A program made the position numbers and the translations under genes. From contig NZ_LMDF01000005.1 of assembly GCF_001425745.1 (NCBI RefSeq), positions 618,472 through 682,471 of the forward strand: a stretch of DNA of 64,000 nucleotides, given 5' to 3'. This DNA comes from Caulobacter sp. Root343. GTDB taxonomy: Bacteria > Pseudomonadota > Alphaproteobacteria > Caulobacterales > Caulobacteraceae. The notes beneath the pieces were generated by a model. It was given only the letters and a program-made list of their open reading frames with translations. It did no database searches and had not been told where the DNA came from. How positions within the stretch are numbered: the first letter of the stretch is position 1; each line of letters begins with the position of its first letter. Below are positions 42,351 to 51,208 of this stretch, one piece after another.

Positions 42351-43166
42351 TTATCGCCGATCATGATCTGGGATTTGCTGCGATGCAACGTGGGGGTTCG
42401 CGGGTGCGGGAGTAGGCGTGGCGAACGACGTGTTTCCTACGCTTCCCGGATGAAGCGACGGCGAAGGCGACGCTACTGAGGCTGTGGATGAAGTCAGGGG
42501 CGGAATAGCGGATTGACCGCCATCGCTACTTAGGATTTTGGCGGTAACAGCAGGCGCAGGCGGCTTGGATTTCTCGGGCTGAATGCCGGAAACGGCGGCG
42601 AAACCCAGAGCGATAGCGGCCGCCAACCCTAATCCAATGGCGGCGCTCTGCAGGCGGATGAAAAGCGTCCGCTCCTTGCCAACTTCTCTCCCGATTTCCT
42701 CGCGCTCGGCGTCCGTCTCCTTCCAGGCCTTATCCGTTTCGGCATCACGCTTCTGATCGGCGGCGATCCTGTCGTGCATCAAAGTGAGGTAGGCCTGCAG
42801 AGCAGCTTCCTCGCTGCCGAAGACGTGCTTGGCTCCGCTCAAATCAAGTGGCGCGAACGGATCGGCGGGCGGGGTACCTGCCCGATCAATCAGCCAGTCA
42901 CGCTGGTGCATGACCACATCGATCCGAAGCTGATAGGCCCGAAGCACGGCGTGTCGTTGTGCAGCCCAGACGCCGAAGGTAAGGCCTAATCCCGATAGCA
43001 CCAGAGGCACTTTGAATGCCGCAATGGCAAAGTTCGGGTCATCGAGATTGCCGATCATGCCCCCGATCGTGACTAGAGCAACGCCGTGGGCTGCGGCAAT
43101 ACCCCAAGCAGTCCGCGCCTCGTCGGCTAGCATCGCTGCGTGGTTTTCCTTGTAGTTCTCAAACAT
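42351..43166 (-). CDS. Hypothetical membrane protein with lower-GC composition
   Basis: 271 residues from ATG 43166 (GGAGGGCGAG just upstream). Two helices near 20-40 and 52-72, a charged cytoplasmic stretch (about 75-160; DAETDKAWKETDAEREEIGR), a third helix (IGLGLAAAIALGFAAVSGI) and a Pro/Ser/Thr-rich tail. No family recognised. Codon choice uses visibly more A/T than neighbours, suggesting recent acquisition. It sits between ecm and an enoyl-CoA hydratase gene, all leftward, with 28 bases to ecm. Confidence 0.75.
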   Translation of the reverse strand: MFENYKENHAAMLADEARTAWGIAAAHGVALVTIGGMIGNLDDPNFAIAAFKVPLVLSGLGLTFGVWAAQRHAVLRAYQLRIDVVMHQRDWLIDRAGTPPADPFAPLDLSGAKHVFGSEEAALQAYLTLMHDRIAADQKRDAETDKAWKETDAEREEIGREVGKERTLFIRLQSAAIGLGLAAAIALGFAAVSGIQPEKSKPPAPAVTAKILSSDGGQSAIPPLTSSTASVASPSPSLHPGSVGNTSFATPTPAPANPHVASQQIPDHDRR

Positions 43167-43230
43167 CTCGCCCTCCGCCGTGCAGCGACGCTTCCACAAC
43201 TCTACCGGGTAAGCAAGCCTGGGAGGTGGC

Positions 43231-43962
43231 TCACCCTCCCGTGAACACCGCCGGCCGCTTGGCCATGAACGCCGCCCGGGCTTCCGCGTGATCGGCCGTC
43301 GCCGCGAGAGCCGGCGCTTCGGCCTCGGTCGTCGATAGCCCCGACGCCACCCGCTTGGTCGCCTCGACGGCCAGCGGCGCGCGGGAGGCGATCACGTGGG
43401 CCATGCCCAGCGCCGCCTCCAGCAACCCAGCCGCCGGATGGACCTCCGCCACCATCCCGTCCGCCAGGGCCCGGGCGGCGTCGAACGGCGCGCCGGTCAG
43501 CAGGTGAGGCTTGGCGCGGCTCTCGCCGACCAGCCGGACCAGCCGCCCGGCCGAGGCCGTCAGCCCCATCCGCACCGCCGAGCAGGCGAAGCTGGCGCGC
43601 TCGCTGGCCAGGCGGATGTCGCAGGCCAGGGCCAGCTCCAGCCCACCGCCGACGCACCAGCCGTCGATCGCGGCGATCACCGGCGCGCGGCATGCGGCCA
43701 CCCGGTCGACCATGGCCAGGAAATGCAGGATCGCCGCGCTCTGGGTTTCGACGTCGCGCGACAGCGACTCTGCCAGGTCGTCACCGGTGCAGAAGGCCCC
43801 GTTCCGCCCGGTCAGCACCACGGCCCGCACCGCCCGGTCGGCCTCGATCGCGGCGAAGGCCTCCAGCAGCCGCGCCCGCGCGGCCATGGCCAGCACGTTG
43901 GCCGGCGCGACGTCCAGTTCGACGAGGGCGATCGAAGGTTCGGGATGCGACAGGTGGATCAT
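43231..43962 (-). CDS. Enoyl-CoA hydratase/isomerase family protein
   Basis: 243 residues from ATG 43962. Crotonase fold: FCTGDDLAES and GWCVGGGLELALACDIRLAS supply the oxyanion hole, followed by FACSAVRMGL. The usual second catalytic Glu is not obvious, so hydratase, isomerase or other crotonase activity cannot be decided. It is not the mesaconyl-CoA hydratase of the ethylmalonyl-CoA pathway, which is a different (MaoC) fold. Confidence 0.85.
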   Translation of the reverse strand: MIHLSHPEPSIALVELDVAPANVLAMAARARLLEAFAAIEADRAVRAVVLTGRNGAFCTGDDLAESLSRDVETQSAAILHFLAMVDRVAACRAPVIAAIDGWCVGGGLELALACDIRLASERASFACSAVRMGLTASAGRLVRLVGESRAKPHLLTGAPFDAARALADGMVAEVHPAAGLLEAALGMAHVIASRAPLAVEATKRVASGLSTTEAEAPALAATADHAEARAAFMAKRPAVFTGG

Positions 43963-44231
43963 GGCCCCGCCACCGTGGCCCGCGCCGCGCCGGCCCGCAA
44001 CCTTCCCCCAAGGCAGCCGGCGCAACCATGCTGCGACGCACAAGATTCCGCTTGCCAGTTTCAAACAACTGTCTCAGCGTAGGGGGCTCCGGGCCAATTT
44101 CTTGCGCCCGAGAGCCAAAAAAAGATCCGAAGGCGAGACGTTTTCATCGTTTCGACCGCCGGACGCGCAGCCGAGTTTGTCCGTCGCGCGTTGTTGCAGC
44201 GCGGAATGGCGGGCCAGGAACGGGGAGTGAG

Positions 44232-45506
44232 ATGACGACGCAGACGCTTGAAAAGACCGCGCTGAAGGACCTCTACGAGATCGGCGAGATCCCGCCGCCC
44301 TTCCACGTGCCGAAGACCATGTACGCCTGGAGCATCCGCAAGGAGCGCCACGGCAAGCCGACCCAGGCCATGCAGGTCGAGGTCGTGCCCACCTGGGAGA
44401 TCGGCGAGGACGAGGTGCTGGTTCTCGTGATGGCCGCCGGCGTCAACTACAACGGCGTCTGGGCCGCGCTCGGCGAGCCGATCAGCCCGCTGGACGGCCA
44501 CAAGCAGCCCTACCACATCGCCGGCTCCGACGCCTCGGGCATCGTCTGGGCGGTCGGCGCCAAGGTGAAGCGCTGGAAGCTGGGCGACGAGGTCGTCATC
44601 CACTGCAATCAGGACGACGGCGACGACGAGGAGTGCAACGGCGGCGACCCGATGTTCTCGTCCAGCCAGCGGATCTGGGGCTACGAGACGCCGGATGGCA
44701 GCTTCGCCCAGTTCTGCCGGGTGCAGTCGCGCCAGCTGCTGCCGCGTCCCAAGCACCTGACCTGGGAAGAGGCCGCCTGCTACACCCTGACCCTGGCCAC
44801 CGCCTACCGCATGCTGTTCGGCCACAAGCCGCACGAGCTGAAGCCGGGCCAGAACGTGCTGGTCTGGGGCGCGTCGGGCGGCCTGGGCGTCTTCGCCGTG
44901 CAGCTGGCCGCCGTGGCCGGGGCCAACGCCATCGGCGTGGTCTCCAGCGAGGACAAGCGCGAGTTCGTGCTGTCGATGGGGGCCAAGGCGGTGCTGAACC
45001 GCAACGAATTCGACTGCTGGGGCCAGCTGCCCAAGGTCAACGGCCCCGAATTCACCGACTACATGAAGGAGAGCCGCAAGTTCGGCAAAGCGATCTGGCA
45101 GATCACCGGCAATCGCGACGTCGACCTGGTGTTCGAACATCCCGGCGAGGCGACGTTCCCGGTCTCGGTGTTCGTGGTCAAGCGCGGCGGCATGGTCGCC
45201 ATCTGCGCCGGCACCAGCGGCTTCAACCTGACCATGGACGCCCGCTTCCTGTGGATGCGCCAGAAGCGGGTGCAGGGCAGCCACTTCGCCAACCTGATGC
45301 AGGCCTCGGCCGCCAACCAACTGGTCATCGACCGCCGCGTCGACCCGTGCCTGTCGGAGGTCTTCCCCTGGAACGACATCCCCGCCGCCCACGAGAAGAT
45401 GCTGGCCAACCAGCACCTGCCCGGGAACATGGGTGTGCTGGTCTGCGCCCAGCGGCCGGGCCTGCGGACGTTCGAGGAAGTGCAGGAGCTTAGCGGGACG
45501 CTGTAA
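44232..45506 (+). CDS. ccr: Crotonyl-CoA carboxylase/reductase
   Basis: 424 residues, a medium-chain dehydrogenase. AAGVNYNGVWAALGEPISPL, EECNGGDPMFSSSQRIWGYE, the NADPH motif GASGGLGVFAVQLA, and QKRVQGSHFANL are characteristic of Ccr. It carboxylates and reduces crotonyl-CoA to ethylmalonyl-CoA using CO2 and NADPH, the entry step of the ethylmalonyl-CoA pathway for acetate and C2 assimilation. GGGAG upstream of ATG 44232. Divergent from the hydratase-ecm cluster. Confidence 0.95.
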   Translation: MTTQTLEKTALKDLYEIGEIPPPFHVPKTMYAWSIRKERHGKPTQAMQVEVVPTWEIGEDEVLVLVMAAGVNYNGVWAALGEPISPLDGHKQPYHIAGSDASGIVWAVGAKVKRWKLGDEVVIHCNQDDGDDEECNGGDPMFSSSQRIWGYETPDGSFAQFCRVQSRQLLPRPKHLTWEEAACYTLTLATAYRMLFGHKPHELKPGQNVLVWGASGGLGVFAVQLAAVAGANAIGVVSSEDKREFVLSMGAKAVLNRNEFDCWGQLPKVNGPEFTDYMKESRKFGKAIWQITGNRDVDLVFEHPGEATFPVSVFVVKRGGMVAICAGTSGFNLTMDARFLWMRQKRVQGSHFANLMQASAANQLVIDRRVDPCLSEVFPWNDIPAAHEKMLANQHLPGNMGVLVCAQRPGLRTFEEVQELSGTL

Positions 45507-45508
45507 TT

Positions 45509-45678
45509 CCCCCTTCTCCCCTTGCGGGAGAAGGTGTCAGCGAAGCAGACGGATGAGGGGTCGATAGCCCTGTCGGCTTGGCGCCCGGCCTATCCGCCGT
45601 CGCGGCTCGGTTCGTGCGCCCCCTCACCCAACCCGCTTCGCGGGCCACCCTCTCCCGCAAGGGGAGAGGGAGACCTCT
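45509..45678. repeat. Palindromic intergenic repeat, family C, copy 5
   Basis: CCTTCTCCCCTTGCGGGAGA left arm, CACCCTCTCCCGCAAGGGGA right arm; between convergent ccr and MFS genes. Confidence 0.85.
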
Positions 45679-46867
45679 AGCTTTCCCTACGCCCCACCCA
45701 CGCCAGCACCGCCGCCGCCGCGCCGGTCGCCAACGCCACCGGGACCAGCGCCCCGACCACCGTCCCGCCGCCGGCCCCGCCGCCGATCAGCTGCGCCGCC
45801 GCCAGGGGACCGAAAATCGAGCCCAGGCGGCTGGCGGCGATGGCCGCGCCGACCCCGGCGCCGCGCACCGCGTCGGCATAGAGCCTCGGCGCCAGGCCAT
45901 AGAGGGTGAACTGGCCGCCCATCAGCAGGAAGCCGGCGGCGAAGGCCAGGGCCGCGATCTGACCGCCCGCGCCAGCCGCCGCCAGGCCCAGCAGCGCCAC
46001 GGCCAAGCCCAGGAACCCGCCGACCAGCGGCCAGCGCGGGCCGAAGCGGTCGGCCAGCAGGCCAAAGACGATCCCGCCGCTGGCCCCGCCCAGATTGAAC
46101 AGCGCCGCCGCCGCGAACGCCGCGCTCTTGGGCAGGCCGCGCGCGACCAGCAGGGTCGGCAGCCAGTTCAGCAGCAGGTGCAGGATCAGGGCCGTCAGGG
46201 CCACGGCCAGCCACAGGCTGACGGTGACCGGCAGCCGGGCCGGCGCGAACAGCGAGGCCAGCGCCGCCCGGCCCTGGCGCGCGATCGCCTCGGGCCGCCC
46301 CAGCGGCAGGACGAGGTGCAGCAGCGGCGCGGCCAGCAAGGGCGCGATCCCGCCGAACACGAAGATCATCCGCCAGTCCTCGGCCAGCGGCGAGCGCGCC
46401 AGCAGGCCCGCCAGCGCCCCGCCCAGCGGTAGGCCGGCCGTGACCACCGCCACCATGGTCGCCTTGCGCGCCGCGCCCGCCTGCTCCGAGGCCAAGGCGA
46501 TCAGCATCGGCATGGCCCCGCCCAGGCCCAGGCCCGTCAGGAAGCGCACCGCCAGCAAGGGCTCGAAACCGCGGGCCAGCGGCGTGGCCAGCGAGAACAG
46601 GCCGAACGCGATCGCGGAAAACACCAGCACCGGCCGGCGGCCAATGCGGTCGGCGATCGCCCCGCCGCCCGAGGCGCCCAGCATCAGCCCGATCAGGCTG
46701 GCGCTGAACGCCCAGCCGGCCTGGCCGGGCGACAGGCCCAGGGCCGGGACCATGCGCGGCGCGGCCACGCCCATCGACTGGATGTCGAAGCCCTCCAGCA
46801 TCGCCGCCAGCAGGCAGACCACCCAGATCATCCACGCCCTGCTCGGCGCTCGCCTATCCGCGTCCAT
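45677..46867 (-). CDS. MFS transporter of the aromatic-acid symporter type
   Basis: 396 residues. EGFDIQSMGVAAPRM in helix 1 (the Asp-containing AAHS signature), ADRIGRRPVLV in loop 2-3, and a central loop. The family includes PcaK, BenK and MhpT, which import aromatic acids with protons. No aromatic-degradation cluster is adjacent, though a Rieske oxygenase lies 4 kb away. Confidence 0.87.
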   Translation of the reverse strand: MDADRRAPSRAWMIWVVCLLAAMLEGFDIQSMGVAAPRMVPALGLSPGQAGWAFSASLIGLMLGASGGGAIADRIGRRPVLVFSAIAFGLFSLATPLARGFEPLLAVRFLTGLGLGGAMPMLIALASEQAGAARKATMVAVVTAGLPLGGALAGLLARSPLAEDWRMIFVFGGIAPLLAAPLLHLVLPLGRPEAIARQGRAALASLFAPARLPVTVSLWLAVALTALILHLLLNWLPTLLVARGLPKSAAFAAAALFNLGGASGGIVFGLLADRFGPRWPLVGGFLGLAVALLGLAAAGAGGQIAALAFAAGFLLMGGQFTLYGLAPRLYADAVRGAGVGAAIAASRLGSIFGPLAAAQLIGGGAGGGTVVGALVPVALATGAAAAVLAWVGRRES

Positions 46868-46918
46868 GGCCGCCTCCCCGTTGGGCTAATCGATATACGC
46901 TGAGAGTTGAATTTACCC

Positions 46919-47058
46919 GCCTTCCTGGGCCTCGTGCCCAGGACCCAGGGTTCAACTTCAGCGCAATTGAGGCTGAGTTCACGGCCTTTCGGTCGCGCGG
47001 CCCCAAAGAGGCCCCACCTGCCTCGAACATGGGTCCTGGGCACAGGGCCCAGGAAGGC
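46919..47058. repeat. Palindromic intergenic repeat, family D, copy 3
   Basis: GCCTTCCTGGGCCTCGTGCC ... GGGCACAGGGCCCAGGAAGG, between codirectional genes. Confidence 0.9.
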
Positions 47059-47112
47059 AGTGGGATTTCCCCAGATGAATGTCGATCGGCTCTAGGACGA
47101 GACTAGGACAGA

Positions 47113-48465
47113 CTAGGGACGGGGAACAGAACCGGGCGCGTCGGCCCCGAACACCCATTCCGCGAAGAGCGGGCGCAGATCCCGGCCGCTGGACGCTTCC
47201 ATGGCGCGCTCGAAGTCGAGGCTGGTGACCGCGCCGCCGGCATGGGCTCGCGTATAGCGTCGCAAGCCGGCCCAGAAAGCCCGTTCGCCCAAGGTGGTCC
47301 GCAGATGATCCATGAACAGCGCGCCCTTGCTGTATTGGACCGCCCGCCGCGTCGCCAGGCTCGGATAACGTCCGTCCCAGGCCAACGGCTTGTCGAAGCC
47401 CGCCGCCCGCGCCTTGTCCAGGCGGCCACGCGCCACGGCCAGTTCGGCGTCGTAGGCGGCGCGCCCGTAGCGATGCTCTTTCCAAGCGGCGGTCATGAAG
47501 GTCGTGACGCCCTCGTTGAGCCAGAAGTCCTTCAGCGTCGCGCAGGTGACCAGATTGCCCCACCACTGGTGGGCCAGTTCGTGGGCGATGGCCCAGTCCT
47601 GGGCGGGGTCGTCCGCATTGGTCGCCAGCGCCTCGACGCCCAGGACGGAATAGGTCGCCGCCTCCTGCGCCTCGCGCCCCTTGACCAGCAGCTGGCTGTA
47701 TTCGGAGACGGGCAGCGGCGCGCCGGCCTTGTCGGCGAAGAACCGGACCATGTCGCCCGTCGGCGCGAACCGCCGCTTCAGTTCGTCCGCGTCGGCGACC
47801 TCGCTGAGATAGGTCAGCCTGGCCGACCCGACCCGTTCCTCGACGCGGGCGAACCGGCCGACCGCGAAGCCGAACAGATAGGCCGAATAGGGCCGCGGCG
47901 CCGTCCAGCGATGAAGTTCGCCGCCGTCGGGCGCCGGTGTCTTGGCCACCTTCCGGCCGACCGACAGCGTCTCCATCCCGGCCGGCACATGGAGCGCCAG
48001 CGAGAACGCCGCCTTGTCGCCGAACTGGTCCTGAAGGCAGATCATCCAGTCGCAGGCGAAGTAGCTGGTGTAGAGCGACGTCGCCGACCCAGACAGGCCG
48101 CGCGCGGGCCGGCCGTGATACTGCACCTCCAGCCTGACGGCGCGTCCACGCTTGAGCGGCTGCCCCAGCGCGAAGCCGAGACCGTCGTCCTCGGACCGGG
48201 CGGTGACGGGAACGCCGTCGAGGGTCGCCTTGTCGATGGTCAGCCCGTTGCCCGAGAAATCGAGGCGCTGGAGCCCATCCCGCGTCGCGCGCAAGGTGAT
48301 GACCTCGCGCCCGGCCACCGTTCCGTTCGGGATGTCCGGCGTCAGCGCCAGATCATAGCGCGTGACGTCGAAGCCTTCGCCCGGCGCGGCGGCGGCCAGG
48401 GCGGGGCCGGTCAGCAGGCCGATCGCCAGCGCGGCCCGGACAAGCTTGGTCTTCACATGCGCCAT
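47113..48465 (-). CDS. Secreted M1-family metallopeptidase with degenerate GAMEN region
   Basis: 450 residues. Signal peptide (ALAIGLLTGPALAAAA), N-terminal beta-domain, then the gluzincin site HELAHQWWGN with downstream zinc Glu in WLNEGVTTF, and the conserved catalytic Tyr in AVQYSKGALF. The exopeptidase motif GAMEN is not present; the aligned stretch reads EAATYS. It also lacks the large C-terminal helical domain of aminopeptidase N, so the length is near half. Specificity may therefore not be aminopeptidase. Confidence 0.88.
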   Translation of the reverse strand: MAHVKTKLVRAALAIGLLTGPALAAAAPGEGFDVTRYDLALTPDIPNGTVAGREVITLRATRDGLQRLDFSGNGLTIDKATLDGVPVTARSEDDGLGFALGQPLKRGRAVRLEVQYHGRPARGLSGSATSLYTSYFACDWMICLQDQFGDKAAFSLALHVPAGMETLSVGRKVAKTPAPDGGELHRWTAPRPYSAYLFGFAVGRFARVEERVGSARLTYLSEVADADELKRRFAPTGDMVRFFADKAGAPLPVSEYSQLLVKGREAQEAATYSVLGVEALATNADDPAQDWAIAHELAHQWWGNLVTCATLKDFWLNEGVTTFMTAAWKEHRYGRAAYDAELAVARGRLDKARAAGFDKPLAWDGRYPSLATRRAVQYSKGALFMDHLRTTLGERAFWAGLRRYTRAHAGGAVTSLDFERAMEASSGRDLRPLFAEWVFGADAPGSVPRP

Positions 48466-48563
48466 CGCCGCTCCCTGCTTCGGCCGAAGCTTGGCTTTAC
48501 GAAAAACTCAACTTCGGCTGGCATTTATCGCTTTGGCCCATTTGGGGGCGAAAGGGAACGACG

Positions 48564-48785
48564 ATGTCGAAGAGAAACCTAGCGGACCTCGTAGCGATCG
48601 CCGAGAAGGGCGGCGGCTTCGACCTCAGCGCCAGCGACTACGCGGCCACCGAGCTGGTCACGGTCGCCGACAGCCTCTGCAGCGGCGCGACGCTGCGGAT
48701 CCGTGACGCGGACGCCTTGAGCACGGCGGAGCTCGGCTCGATCGCCCAGCACGGGCCGCCCGGCGCGGTGCAGTTCGCCTTCTAG
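48564..48785 (+). CDS. 73-residue hypothetical protein
   Basis: AAAGGGAACGACG precedes the ATG. MSKRNLADLVAIAEKGGGFD then helix and strand segments, ending GAVQFAF. It is soluble and mildly acidic with one cysteine. No family recognised; it ends one base before a convergent small gene. Confidence 0.7.
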   Translation: MSKRNLADLVAIAEKGGGFDLSASDYAATELVTVADSLCSGATLRIRDADALSTAELGSIAQHGPPGAVQFAF

Positions 48786-48786
48786 G

Positions 48787-49116
48787 TCACAATCGGCCGC
48801 GTCCGCCGCCCCGGAGCCGGTCGAGGCCGCGCGTCGGGGCGTCTTCGGCGTCGAGGTCCCGCATTGCCAAAACCGAGGTGGGGGCCGACGCGGCCGCGAA
48901 GACCGCGCCGGCTCGGGCCGGCTTGGGCGGGGGCGTCATCGCCGCGATCTTGCGGGCGTTGGCGGCCATCTCGCCGCAGGCCCTGGCCTTGTCGCGGGCC
49001 TTGCGGATCAGGACGGGATCGTCGCTGGAGGCGATCGTCTCCCAGACCGCGTCGAGCGCCTTCATGAGCTTGGCTTGCAGGTTTTCGCACCAGGTGCGTG
49101 AGGAGGATTGGGTCAT
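48787..49116 (-). CDS. 109-residue hypothetical protein
   Basis: ATG 49116 with GGAGGC directly upstream. Helical N-terminal half (SSRTWCENLQAKLMKALDAV, RKARDKARACGEMAANAR), then a Pro/Ala linker and an Arg/Gly-rich end (RLRGGGRGRL). The tail could bind nucleic acid. No family recognised. Confidence 0.6.
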   Translation of the reverse strand: MTQSSSRTWCENLQAKLMKALDAVWETIASSDDPVLIRKARDKARACGEMAANARKIAAMTPPPKPARAGAVFAAASAPTSVLAMRDLDAEDAPTRGLDRLRGGGRGRL

Positions 49117-49220
49117 GCCTCCAGCTTGAGGCCGGTCGGAGCACCGGGGATAAGAAACGTGCGTTTTCCCACAAGCCTTTGAATTCGTTGTGGCGAGGTC
49201 GAAAAAGTACGGGGATTGAG

Positions 49221-49335
49221 TCCTCCCCCGCGCTGCGGGGGAGGTGGCCCGGAGGGTCGGAGGGGGCCAGCACGGCCGACCTCCAGCTAGCCCCCTCAGT
49301 CGCTCCGCGACAGCTCCCCCGCGTCGCGGGGGAGC
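49221..49335. repeat. Palindromic intergenic repeat, family F (related to A)
   Basis: TCCTCCCCCGCGCTGCGGGG left arm and CTCCCCCGCGTCGCGGGGGA right arm with an AGGGGGCC/GCCCCCT inner pair. It lies between divergent genes, unlike the others. Confidence 0.8.
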
Positions 49336-49443
49336 ATCGCCGCCCCCGCTCGCCCTGTGGATAACTTTCGCCGCGACGGCGGGATTGCCAGTCGCCCTCC
49401 TCCGCCGCACAGTCGCGCCCAACAAGTGTTCGGGGAGGTTGCG

Positions 49444-50922
49444 ATGGGTGTCGGGGGAAGGGTCGCGCTGACGGCCGTGGGTCTGGTCCTGGCCGTGGCC
49501 GGCGTGGTCGCCGTGCGCACCGCCACCTTCAAGGCTCCGGCCCAGGTCGATCCCGGCGCGGTCAGGCTTGCCGCTGGACGTCCGCTGGACGTCGGCAAGG
49601 TCGCCGGACACTTGGCCGAGGCCGTCCGCTTCCAGACGATCAGCCACCAGGACAAGGCCGAAGACCAGCCGGCCGAGTGGGACAAGCTTCACGCCTGGCT
49701 GCAGGCGACCTACCCGCAGGCCCACAAGGTGATGACCCGCGAGGTCGTGGCCGAGCACACTCTGGTCTACACCTGGCCCGGCTCGAACCCGGCCCTGCCG
49801 CCGATCGTGCTGATGGCCCACCAGGACGTGGTGCCGGTCACGCCCGGCAGCGAGGGCCAGTGGAGCCATCCGCCGTTCGACGGGGTCATCGCCGACGGCG
49901 CGGTCTGGGGCCGGGGCTCGATCGACGACAAGGGCTCGCTGGTCACCCTGTTCGAGGCGCTGGACGCCGTCGCCGCCAGCGGCTTCAGGCCCGTGCGCAC
50001 GATCATCGTGGTCAGCGGCCATGACGAGGAGGTGCGCGGCGTCGGGGCCCGGGCCGCCGCGGCCCTGCTCAAATCGCGCGGAATCAAGGCCCAGTTCGTG
50101 CTGGACGAGGGCATGGCCGTGGTCGCCGACCATCCGGTCACCGGCCAGCCCGCCGCGATCATCGGCACGGCCGAGAAGGGCTATGCGACGATGAAGGTCG
50201 TGGCTCCGGCCGTCGGCGGCCACTCGTCGGCCCCGCCCAAGGACGGCGGCGGCGTCGTCACCCTGTCGCGCGCCGTGGCGGCGATCAGCGACCATCCGTT
50301 CCCCATGAAGTTCCAGGGTCCGGGCGCGGACATGCTGAAGGCCATCGCCCCGCACGCCTCGCCGGTGGTCAAGATCTTCGCCGCCAACACCTGGCTGTTC
50401 TCGCCGCTGCTGGTGAAGGTCACGGCCAAGACCCCGGCCGGGGCGGCCATGCTGCACACCACCATCGCCCCGACCATGCTGAAGGGCTCGCCCAAGGAGA
50501 ACGTGCTGCCGCAGGACGCCACGGCCTGGATCAACTACCGCATCGCGCCCGGCGACACCTCGGCCAGCGTGATGACCCGGGCCAAGGGCGCGGTCGGCGA
50601 CCTGCCGGTGCAGCTGTCGTGGACCAAGACCCCGGACGAGCCCTCGGCCGTGTCCTCGACCAGCTCGGACGCCTGGAAGACCCTGGCCGGACTGGCCGCC
50701 GACGAGAGCAAGGCCCCGGTCGTGCCGGGCCTGGTCACCGCCGGCACCGACAGCCGCTACCTGGGCGAGGTGGCCAGCGACGTCTACCGCTTCCAGCCGT
50801 TGGTGCTGAAGGTCGACGAGACCAAGATCATCCACGGCACGAACGAGCACATCAGCCTGGACAATGTCGAGCGGATGGTGCGCTTCTACCAGCGTCTGGT
50901 GGAGACGGCCGCGTCGCGATAG
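49444..50922 (+). CDS. Membrane-anchored M20-family carboxypeptidase
   Basis: 492 residues from ATG 49444 (GGGAGG upstream). An N-terminal helix anchors it. Zinc sites: LMAHQDVVPV, GRGSIDDKGSLV, SGHDEEVRG and IIHGTNEHIS. By pattern it is close to the carboxypeptidase S / PM20D1 group that hydrolyses N-acyl or peptide bonds. Probably periplasmic. Not linked to an operon. Confidence 0.88.
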   Translation: MGVGGRVALTAVGLVLAVAGVVAVRTATFKAPAQVDPGAVRLAAGRPLDVGKVAGHLAEAVRFQTISHQDKAEDQPAEWDKLHAWLQATYPQAHKVMTREVVAEHTLVYTWPGSNPALPPIVLMAHQDVVPVTPGSEGQWSHPPFDGVIADGAVWGRGSIDDKGSLVTLFEALDAVAASGFRPVRTIIVVSGHDEEVRGVGARAAAALLKSRGIKAQFVLDEGMAVVADHPVTGQPAAIIGTAEKGYATMKVVAPAVGGHSSAPPKDGGGVVTLSRAVAAISDHPFPMKFQGPGADMLKAIAPHASPVVKIFAANTWLFSPLLVKVTAKTPAGAAMLHTTIAPTMLKGSPKENVLPQDATAWINYRIAPGDTSASVMTRAKGAVGDLPVQLSWTKTPDEPSAVSSTSSDAWKTLAGLAADESKAPVVPGLVTAGTDSRYLGEVASDVYRFQPLVLKVDETKIIHGTNEHISLDNVERMVRFYQRLVETAASR

Positions 50923-50951
50923 TGGCCCTCTTCCGAACCGCCCCCTCAACC

Positions 50952-51088
50952 GCCTTCCAGGCCTTGTGCCTGGGACCCATGGCGGGACCGGGCTCGGGTC
51001 ATCCGAAGTGACGCCGTCAGCGTGGCCGCGCACAATCCAGCGACTGGGCGGCGGAACGATGGGTCCCAGGCACAAGGCCTGGGAAGGC
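50952..51088. repeat. Palindromic intergenic repeat, family D, copy 4
   Basis: GCCTTCCAGGCCTTGTGCCT ... AGGCACAAGGCCTGGGAAGG; between codirectional genes. Confidence 0.9.
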
Positions 51089-51208
51089 GGAGTATTTTTC
51101 GGCTTTCAATCTTGAAGCCGCCAAAAGCTTGAGCGTGACGCAGGGACCCGAACGCGCGACATTGGGCCTCAAGTGACGGCGTTCACAAACCCACGTTAGA
51201 AGCTTTCC

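Noticed and set aside
43231..43962. Crotonase gene as the mesaconyl-CoA hydratase of the ethylmalonyl-CoA pathway
   Set aside because: The known mesaconyl-CoA hydratase is a MaoC-type protein of about 340 residues; this is a 243-residue crotonase fold.
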